From positions 17,323,317-17,387,316 of the forward strand of contig NC_089312.1 of assembly GCF_036669915.1 (NCBI RefSeq): a stretch of DNA of 64,000 nucleotides. Reading direction: 5' to 3'. A model generated the notes under the pieces. The model had not been told where the DNA came from and did no database searches. It worked only from the letters and a program-made list of their open reading frames with translations. Position numbers and translations under genes: made by a program. Position 1 is the first letter of the stretch, and the number at the start of each line of letters is the position of its first letter. The stretch comes from Pocillopora verrucosa. Lineage: Eukaryota; Cnidaria; Anthozoa; Scleractinia; Pocilloporidae. Shown here piece by piece: positions 56,804-64,000 of the stretch.

Positions 56804-57287
56804 TGGACACTGCTCGAGCTTTTATGTAGAAACTCTTGATTTGATGATTAATATGGCTGAGGATGACTAATGAATCACCTGGTCACATGAGAGGCAAATT
56901 GTTTTGAAGCTGGCTAGTATTTCTTAACATTCGCTCATCTTTGTCAATGTTTTTTAATAAAGCTTTTTTAGAGGATGGTGAGGTTAACTCTCAAAAAAAA
57001 GACACAACATTCCATAATATTAACTTTCTTGGCTGTAAACTGCGAAAATCTCCTTCAAATCGTCCTTTATTTTCTAAATGTAAGATTATCTCCGGATTTG
57101 TGTCCTCATTTTGCGTCATCACAAAATCACTCAGAATTGATCTCCAATAGCAAACAATTGTGCAGAATCTAAAGTTTACAGCAGGCGTTCATTAGCATTT
57201 AAATTATCCGATACATAACCTTTATTATTTTCATTGACCGAGCTAAAATTGCTGAAAAAGTGGAAATATTAACCAAACACATGTAAC
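56804..57287. repeat. 5' flank of receptor D and spacer
   Basis: The first ~120 bases match the other receptor 5' flanks. The sequence then jumps at about 56930 to the block found at 33830 and 38345, so the 650-base segment 9300-9950 is deleted in this unit. It is non-coding. Confidence 0.6.
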
Positions 57288-57842
57288 TGCTTCCGTTGAA
57301 GCTAAGTGTTACCGCATCCGAGAAAAGCTGCGAAATATTTTTTTGGTTAGTTTGAAGCCCCCGTGATTAGTTCTTTTAGACAGAAAATTATTGAAAGCGT
57401 TTCAGTTGAAGATAAGACCCCGTGTGATCAAGATCGTTTTGAATAGAAGACAAGTTAGACTGTAATTCTCGATAAAGTAATCAAGACCCGCGAACGTTGG
57501 TAGGCAATGACTTGTTTTGTGATTATGTTATCTAGCTCGTAGTCGTTACTCAAAGTAAAATTTATCGCTCGTTTTTACCTTTCCTTTGGTTCCTTTAATT
57601 GCCACGTGCTCGTTTCCAAAACCGAGATTATTCTTAAGCTTTGATCACAATACTTAGGTGATTTCTTCACGTAATAATTTTAGTTGACCGCTTCGATATA
57701 ATAACGCCCCAAGGAATAGGAAAAGGAATAAAGAAAGAAAAGATCCTATTTGGTTTGGTGTTTATCGCATGCGCGTGTATCAACCCGGGAATCGAATTTA
57801 CAACTCTAGCTTGAAAAGAAACTTTTACAACACACGCCTACT
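57288..57842. mobile_element. ~555-bp insertion unique to unit D, possibly SINE-like
   Basis: It separates AACCAAACACATG from TACTATATAATCAACG, which are adjacent in units B and C. Read on the minus strand, the right part has GAGTTGTAAATTCGATTCCC, resembling a tRNA-type B box. No A-rich tail or clear target duplication is visible. The class is therefore uncertain, but the insertion itself is clear. Confidence 0.5.
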
Positions 57843-59284
57843 ATATAATCAACGATGGAAGGAGGAAAATAAATATAATTTTCGACACAACTTGTGAGAG
57901 GTTTTTGTTTGCCAGTTATACCTTTCTCCCTTCCTTGTCACTTGAATGTTTCATGAAGATCGAAACTATAGCAGGAAATTTTAATTTTTATGCCAATAAC
58001 TTTCTGCTTCTGACTGTTCAAAATAAGAGGAAATAAGTACGAAAAGGTTCTTTTTTCCTGCCTTCTATGCTATTCAAAACCTTCTTCCAAAGTGGGGATA
58101 ACTATAGTAGCCACGACTCCGTTGTGCCGGCTTCGATTTAGAACTGAGCTTCATGCATATGCACTACGTGTATATCATAACAATTTTTGAATACTGAGGA
58201 CATTTTGAAATGAAATAACATTGTTTTTGTTTTCGGCAGGAAGTGATCAACTGATGTTTTAATCCTGGTTGATACGTCTTTCATTATTTTGTTTAAGCTG
58301 GATCTGCTAACGACATAACTATCATATCATAATTATATGGAGTGTTTACTTCGTGTGGAAAGAACACCGAGATACGATACGAACAGACCATACTCTGAGA
58401 AAATAACCAAAAATTTTGTTATGACTATGATTACCTGTATAATAATGCATCTAGGAGAGGAAAATCAAGCATACGTCGAAGCGGTCGTACGGACATATTC
58501 ATTCTTTATATTTTGGCCATTATTTTCGATTCCAGTAATCTGCAGCTGATGAAATTCTCGGCTAGATCTTGAGTAACTGAGGTGCTTTTTCATGCTTCGG
58601 ATGTGTTCGCGATGGTTTTATGACTATGATAGTTATGCCGCGAGTGGAAACTAAAGCCCAGTACCACCAACTAATGTTTGCTTTGCTGCTTCAGACGATT
58701 CGAATAACAACAAAATAGAGCTAAAAATTCAAGTAAAATCAGGGTTTCAGAAAATCAACATCCCTTTGTTTTCAGACTTCTTAGCAAATCGCTTCGTCAC
58801 TTACAAAAACGAAGATAATAGTCAGTTTCTGTGTACTTTCAGTTCGCTGAAATTTTCATGTTTTGAGTTTTAAAAACTGACCCTCGTCCGCTGTTCATCG
58901 CCTTAAACAGGCGTTGCAGGTGCCCCCAATATGTGAAGCGTTTAACATTATGGATGTTAATTTGCATCAGAATTGCTACATTTTTAAAATCATGATATCT
59001 TCACCACACGGATCTTCACTGACATGTAAGGAAAAAACATCGAGGCGGTGTTGTATTGAGTTTATCGATATAGTGATTTTAATCCATGAGGGGCTTTTTC
59101 CCTTAATGAACTTCATTTAGGTTTGAACTTTTTTTGTAAGGAAAACAGTATAAAGAGAATTAATGTTATGTAAGAAGTTGTGGTACTATTTCCGTGATCA
59201 GCGTTTACGTGCAAGCAACTCAGCGTTTGATGTTCTTAAAACGTGTGTTAAATTGTGTTTGATTTAAACATAAATATATAAATT
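57843..59284. repeat. Array spacer after receptor D
   Basis: Non-coding. It matches 38700-40400, including the frame at 58914-59120 that corresponds to 40042-40266 but ends differently. No gene is recognised. Confidence 0.6.
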
Positions 59285-59500
59285 TAAATAAATATCTGGA
59301 TAGTTGGAAGAAAATTGCATGCGCGCTGATTAATATCTGGACAGTTAAAAGAAAATTGCAGTTTGGTGACTCATATCAAAACAGTGAAATGAAAATTGCA
59401 TGTTCGCAGATTCATAGACAGTTAAAAGAAAATTGCAGGTTCGCTGGTTCATATCTAAACACTAGACAGCTGAAAGCAAATTGCATGTTTGCTTGTAAAT
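59285..59500. repeat. Tandem repeat of ~46-bp units (copy 2)
   Basis: The same array as 40401-40625, about five units with GACAGTTAAAAGAAAATTGCA. The G run at 59619-59631 follows, as in copy 1. Confidence 0.75.
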
Positions 59501-59829
59501 TCGAATTTATCAACACTTGAAGTTAACTTTCATCTTCAAGCTTGGCCATATGATGTCCCCTATTCAAGAAAGGTCCCATCTATACCAGCAATGTTTTCTC
59601 CAAAAACTGGTCGGAGGTGGGGGGGGGGGGGTGTATCATTCAACAATACCTCAAAATGGAGACATAGGGATATTTACCTCAAAGGTTTCTCGTTCATTTT
59701 CTTCAAAAGTCATCTTTCTCTCAATTTATCATACAACTGATTTGTCCTGTATGTTTGGAGCCATTCTAGTTTTTCAATTACAGAACAGGTGGCCATGAAC
59801 AACAGTGCAGGTTTTTGCAAGCTTTGCAG

Positions 59830-60168
59830 AAAGATGGGTCTTCATATTCGATCTTAAAGTGACTTTAATTCGGTTTCGTTCAGGACACTTGAAAATGAAT
59901 TAGGGCTGTTTCTAAGAGCTTGTGATGTTACTATGAGAAATTCTTGCATTTGGGAAATGCCTAGTATTTGAAACGAATGTTTATGATGGCATTGTTGGTG
60001 TAGCAAACGGAAAATCATGGTTATCAAACGATGAGCTGTAAAATATAAGGAAATTGTTTTGAGCCTCGTATCGATCCAAATTGTGAACCTGTGTACTATA
60101 AGCGGCACTGACCATCACCTCTACATATCGGATGACGAAGCCTTGTCTTAAAAGGTGTGGTTCACTCA
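59830..60168. repeat. Truncated third copy of the higher-order repeat
   Basis: It matches 10-345 and 40950-41285 and stops at AAAAGGTGTGGTTCA. Nine bases later is the stop codon of the fucosyltransferase gene. This is the right border of the duplicated array. Confidence 0.7.
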
Positions 60169-60173
60169 AAACG

Positions 60174-61364
60174 CTATGAATTCCCCTTAACCAAGTCAAG
60201 TTCTTTGCAGTGATTTTTGTCCCAAAATGTCCTCATATCTTCGTAAACCCTTGGAAAGGCGTACAGAGTTTGGTTGTGAAGTTGATTACACAGTACACAA
60301 GCACGGTTCGTCGCTACACGTTTATAAAATTTCTTCCAAGCAAAGTATTCGCTGTACGCGGTGTCATTTGCATCGAGGTAAAGCAAATAGTCAGCAAGAT
60401 GTTTGGGAGAATCAAAATCTTGAACATCAATGTAGGAATTTGGAATAGCGAGTTCCTTGTAATTGGCTCCCCCCATAACGATGGGTATAATATCATTGTC
60501 AATCGCGTTTTCCCAATATTTTTCAGTCATGTAATCAGGACAGTTACCGTTTTCGAACGCCAAATAAAACTTGTGTTGCTTTAGCAACGCATTGCAGACA
60601 GGCCAACGACGTTTCCGAGGACAACGTAACCGGCCGCATAATCCATATATGGAAACGTGGATGTAGTTTTGCAATTCCATGACGTAGAGATATCGTTCAG
60701 TTGCCTGGCAGTTACTGACCAACCAAGCAACTTGTTTACTCTTTCCAGCTGTTTCATTACCTGTGAGATGTTTTTCAGAGGGCTTCTCTAAAGCTATATA
60801 CTTTCCGTAAGGTGTATAAACCTCTGAGTCTCGGCTGTAAGACATCGTCCAGTTAAAAACACCAGCAAACCCATGAGCATCCATGGGCACGTGCAGCGGA
60901 TTTTCCAGAACAAAATAAAACCATATCTGTTCCGAAGACATGCGACTTGGAAGAAATTCAGGCATGTCGCGTGCGTGAAAACCAACAGCATCCGCTTCTA
61001 ATATCCTACTCCTGTTATACGTCACCAGACAACTAGAAACCTCGCAATTCATAAAAGTCGTGTGTCCCTCTTCAAAGGGCGAACGATTGGGTCCTAGGGA
61101 AGGATCATTCGCCCACTTTTGTCCAAAAAAAGACGTGTAAAGCAATATCAGCTTCTTCCTGGATTCTTCTCCTTGATCAGCCTCCCTCACGCCTCGATGT
61201 GCAACAGTTAAATTTACAAAATACTTCTCTTGTAAAAATAACATGTTTTTAAACACTGCGATATAGAAGACAAAACTAATTACGATAAATAGGAGAAGTA
61301 TTTGAAGACCTGAATTTTGTCGAGAGAACATATTTCGCAAAAGTCTCAACTTTGCAGAGCCCAT
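60174..61364 (-). CDS. Alpha-1,3-fucosyltransferase-type enzyme (GT10)
   Basis: An intact single exon of 396 residues. A short cytoplasmic N-terminus and a membrane segment at about residues 21-38 (ILLLFIVISFVFYIAVF) give a type II Golgi protein. The GT10 signatures are present: FNWTMSYSRDSEVYTPYG at 170-187 and KFYLAFEN followed by DYMTEKYWENA at 265-287, then IPIVMGG. These form the GDP-fucose site. Several N-glycosylation sites (NLT, NRS, NWT, NET, NQT) and paired cysteines near the C-terminus (CVLCN) are usual for the family. It would add fucose to N-acetylglucosamine in glycans; the exact acceptor and linkage cannot be told. It is intronless, with its 3' end against the array border. Confidence 0.9.
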   Translation of the reverse strand: MGSAKLRLLRNMFSRQNSGLQILLLFIVISFVFYIAVFKNMLFLQEKYFVNLTVAHRGVREADQGEESRKKLILLYTSFFGQKWANDPSLGPNRSPFEEGHTTFMNCEVSSCLVTYNRSRILEADAVGFHARDMPEFLPSRMSSEQIWFYFVLENPLHVPMDAHGFAGVFNWTMSYSRDSEVYTPYGKYIALEKPSEKHLTGNETAGKSKQVAWLVSNCQATERYLYVMELQNYIHVSIYGLCGRLRCPRKRRWPVCNALLKQHKFYLAFENGNCPDYMTEKYWENAIDNDIIPIVMGGANYKELAIPNSYIDVQDFDSPKHLADYLLYLDANDTAYSEYFAWKKFYKRVATNRACVLCNQLHNQTLYAFPRVYEDMRTFWDKNHCKELDLVKGNS

Positions 61365-62215
61365 CTTGGAAGCGGAAAAGACTAAACTAGCGTCAAGTAC
61401 ACAATGGGATTATACGCTTTGTAAATGGTACCCTTAAAAGCTGCTTACTCGAGCGAACACGACAACGTCAAAATAGCAGCAGGTTCACAGCACCAGCAAC
61501 AGGTTATAACCATCGGCCATCACACCATCGACAAAGAAATCCAACCAAAATACCAAAATTTAGAACTTGGCACCTGGTAGTGAACACTATTCGCTTCTTT
61601 TTATTTCTTAATTCTATAATTTAATCTAGTTTCACATAGTCTGGGCAAGGAGAACGATTTCCAAATCAGTGGTAGAACTGTCATCAAGGGTAATTTAAAT
61701 TTGACGGATGTATCTATTGATCTAAGCAACAAGTAAACACTTAACAAAGAGATTTTTAATTTGCTTATAATCTGGAAAAAAAAAAACAAGCACTATTCAA
61801 TTACAGAAAACAAATACATTTCCTGCTCCCCATTTAGACCTAGAACCATGTTGGACATAACAAAGGATTCATGTCTGCCTTTAGGGCTCCATGCCAAATC
61901 GCTGATGAGTAAGGATACGCTTAACCTTTGACGCTGGTTGATCGACTCGATTCTCAAGTAAGAGTTCTCTAGAACTCTCCATCAAGAGCTGTCATACGAC
62001 CGAAACCACGTCTTCATTTTAGCTGAAGTTGCAGTAGGAGATGAAAGCAAGTGCATGGAAAGTTGGCAAAAAAAAAAAAAAAGAGTTTATCTGGGTTCTT
62101 CGAAGCACAGTTGAACTAAATCTGGGCGGGTTTTTGTAATTTTTTGACTGAGCGAATTGTTAGGCCTTGCCGAAAGTTCCACAAATTATACCTCAGTTGT
62201 ATTCTTTAGAATAAA

Positions 62216-62260
<45 letters not shown>

Positions 62261-62263
62261 TAT
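61365..62263. other. 5' flank of the fucosyltransferase and non-coding DNA
   Basis: The first few hundred bases probably hold the promoter, but no defined element is visible. The rest is AT-rich with an A run at 62071-62085. No gene is recognised. Confidence 0.45.
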
Positions 62264-62328
62264 AGCAGGTAATTTAGTGTTAACAACTGGGTTGAAAACG
62301 TAAATTAGCCACCGTAAAGGGTAAAAAA

Positions 62329-62363
62329 GCTGACGTTTCGAGCGTTAGCCCTTCGTCAGAGCG
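62329..62363 (-). ncRNA. Hammerhead-like motif, minus strand
   Basis: Read on the minus strand: GCT, CTGACGA, an extra A, stem II GGGC-TAAC-GCTC (one G-U pair), GAAA, then CGTC and AGC. Stem I is GCT/AGC and stem III would be a self-complementary CG, so it could act only as a dimer. The extra A before stem II departs from the consensus. Confidence 0.45.
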
Positions 62364-62374
62364 ATAGAAACAAT

Positions 62375-62409
62375 CGCTCTGACGAAGGGCTAACGCTCGA
62401 TACGTCAGC
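62375..62409 (+). ncRNA. Hammerhead-like motif, plus strand, with core mutation
   Basis: The mirror copy of the motif at 62329-62363. The GAAA core word is changed to GATA (62399-62402), which should abolish cleavage. Confidence 0.4.
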
Positions 62410-62474
62410 TTTTTTACCCTTTACGGTGGCTAATTTACGTTTTCAACCCAGTTGTTAACACTAAATTACCTGCT

Positions 62475-64000
62475 GTATTCTTTAGAATTTTTTTTTGCGT
62501 TAACTGGAAGGTAAAAGCCGAAAATCACTCTCCTTAGATAAACGTTTATAAATCCTGGACAGATTTGATCGCTGTTCTGTAATCCACGCATCCACACCAC
62601 AAATCTTTTATTTACTTTTCTTTGATTGAAGTTAGTCGTAAAAAAGGGAGCACTTGTAAATGGCTAACACATGGGCCGCGTGTTAAAGAAGTCACGAGTG
62701 CGGAATACTTAGTCATTCGCGAAAGAAACGTCTGTGGGATAGTTCAGTGGTTGCATAAAGGTGATTGAAGATAAAAAAAAAACCAATATCCATGCTGACC
62801 TGCAGTTGTCTGGTTAGTATTTAAATTCGAACAATAAATCTTGTGGTAAGTACTGTGTCCTATTAACCGGCCGGTTGCGCACTCCAGAATCACCGTCACG
62901 TCGTTGGAGTGAAGACTGAGCTTTGTATGTAACAACTACTTCACTTTCCCTCTTCGCCTTCAAGAGTAGCGAATGTTTTGAACGTTAAACGTTACGAGAT
63001 AAGTAATAGGGATTTCCAGCCATGTTTTTGAGAGGTTTTAAAATATTTTTGAAGTTTTTAAAGAAATTATAATCTTTCTCATGTATGCTGGAGATGAGAC
63101 AGTTGTACTATCGAACTGAAACCATGCTCTCTATAACATTATACCCTTGTTCTTTCCGGATCCCTTTGTCACAAGAAGTTCGAAGCAATCTGGAGCGCTC
63201 GAGCTATTCTTTGATCGGCTTCATAAAGAAAACGGTGGAAACTCAAAGGGAGATTTCACCATTGGATCGCTACGATAGAAAACAGCTAGCGCATGCGAAA
63301 AATGACTTAATACAGTTTACAACGACGAAGTACCCAATGAGGAAATAATTTATTACTGAGCGCAAAATAGAATATGTAAAATAACCCATTTTATAAATTC
63401 TACATTTTTTTCAATAAATAGTTATTTAGACGTTTCATTTTTTGTACCACCAATTTCGTCACGTGCAAGTTAGCAGGCAATAACGAGGCAAACTCATCCA
63501 TAATCAGATTTTATCCAAAGTACTCTGGCAAATTCTTGATTCTCTCCTTTTAAAGCCTAAGCAAGGTGAAAAGAAAACCAAGCTTTAATTTTACGAAGAA
63601 CTAACCTTTCAAAAATATTCTATACAGGGATATCGGCCAAAGCTGTCAAGTGTCATCTTATTTTAAAAAAATCTCATTCATTCACGTCAATGTCCTTTGA
63701 AAGATGCATAATTTATGCAGCCATTATGGTACACGATTTGCCTCGGTCGATATTTGCTAATCAAATTTATGATGTATGTTTGAAAAAGTCTTGAATACGA
63801 ATCACTCAGTTGTTCAGATATGTAGCTGTTGTGCCAGAACTAATGTGGCATGCTCTTTCGGTTGCTTGTGGCCAAGATGAATGAAGTTATACCAAAGAAG
63901 ACCCATAGATGCAAGGGCTTTTAACTAATTATCACAGTGAGTAATTATACTAGATTATCACTCAAAAAAGGGGAAAAAAACAACAACAACAACAAGAACA
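62475..64000. other. Right end of window, no gene recognised
   Basis: AT-rich DNA. The plus-strand frame 63085-63348 (87 codons) has no domain I recognise, and its context gives no support for expression; it could be an exon of a gene extending outside the window. The window ends in a CAA repeat (63980-63995). Confidence 0.4.

Larger units (their letters stand above)
62264..62474. repeat. 211-bp near-perfect palindrome
   Basis: The two arms of about 102 bases are identical except for one or two positions (TTTCG near 62338 against the ATACG counterpart at 62400) around a 7-base loop (62366-62372). Each arm carries the GACGAAGGGCTAACGCTCGA motif known from Penelope-like terminal repeats. It appears to be two inverted copies of the end of such an element. 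Confidence 0.9.

Noticed and set aside
60210-60584. 124-codon plus-strand frame
   Set aside because: Antisense to the fucosyltransferase gene, whose motifs are clear on the minus strand.

Overview
The window is eukaryotic and AT-rich. It has intron-containing genes, non-LTR retrotransposon fragments, a Penelope-like remnant and TTAGGG-type repeats. Intronless class A receptors in tandem and the types of mobile element suggest a cnidarian, most likely an anthozoan such as a stony coral. The assignment is an inference from style, not a database match.

Frame of the window: a tandem array of about 60 kb carries four intronless rhodopsin-like GPCR genes on the minus strand (8093-9040, 36554-37516, 49440-50402, 55841-56803; here A, B, C, D). 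Their non-coding flanks are duplicated with them. Diagnostic residues and shared insertions pair A with C and B with D, so the order is A-B-A'-B'. This means a two-gene unit was itself duplicated: copy 1 is about 1-40950, copy 2 about 40950-59830, and a truncated third copy is 59830-60168. The array ends at the 3' side of an intact alpha-1,3-fucosyltransferase-type gene (60174-61364, minus).

Between receptors A and B lies a large nested transposon. An outer element (11424-32186) has CACAG termini, a 3-bp TTC target duplication, short-repeat subterminal regions and two divergent multi-exon genes. This is the plan of a CACTA/EnSpm element. The leftward gene is a tnp2-like transposase broken by two in-frame TGA codons and a frameshift. 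The rightward gene encodes a small SAM-domain protein. A 9298-bp foldback-type element (18742-28039), with inverted arms of about 2.5 kb and an 8-bp duplication AACCTGCA, sits between the two start codons, in what would have been their shared promoter. Its loop holds a further inverted repeat, telomere-like repeats and minisatellites. An intron of the transposase gene also holds a Penelope-like remnant with a near-complete hammerhead ribozyme.

Other contents are a 5'-truncated CR1/jockey-type LINE (about 5127-6092), Tx1-like LINE fragments after receptors A and C, hAT remnants and non-autonomous elements (4970-6771, 43537-45027, 45160-47302), and a 211-bp near-perfect palindrome with two opposed hammerhead-like motifs (62264-62474). 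The last 2.6 kb has no gene I recognise.
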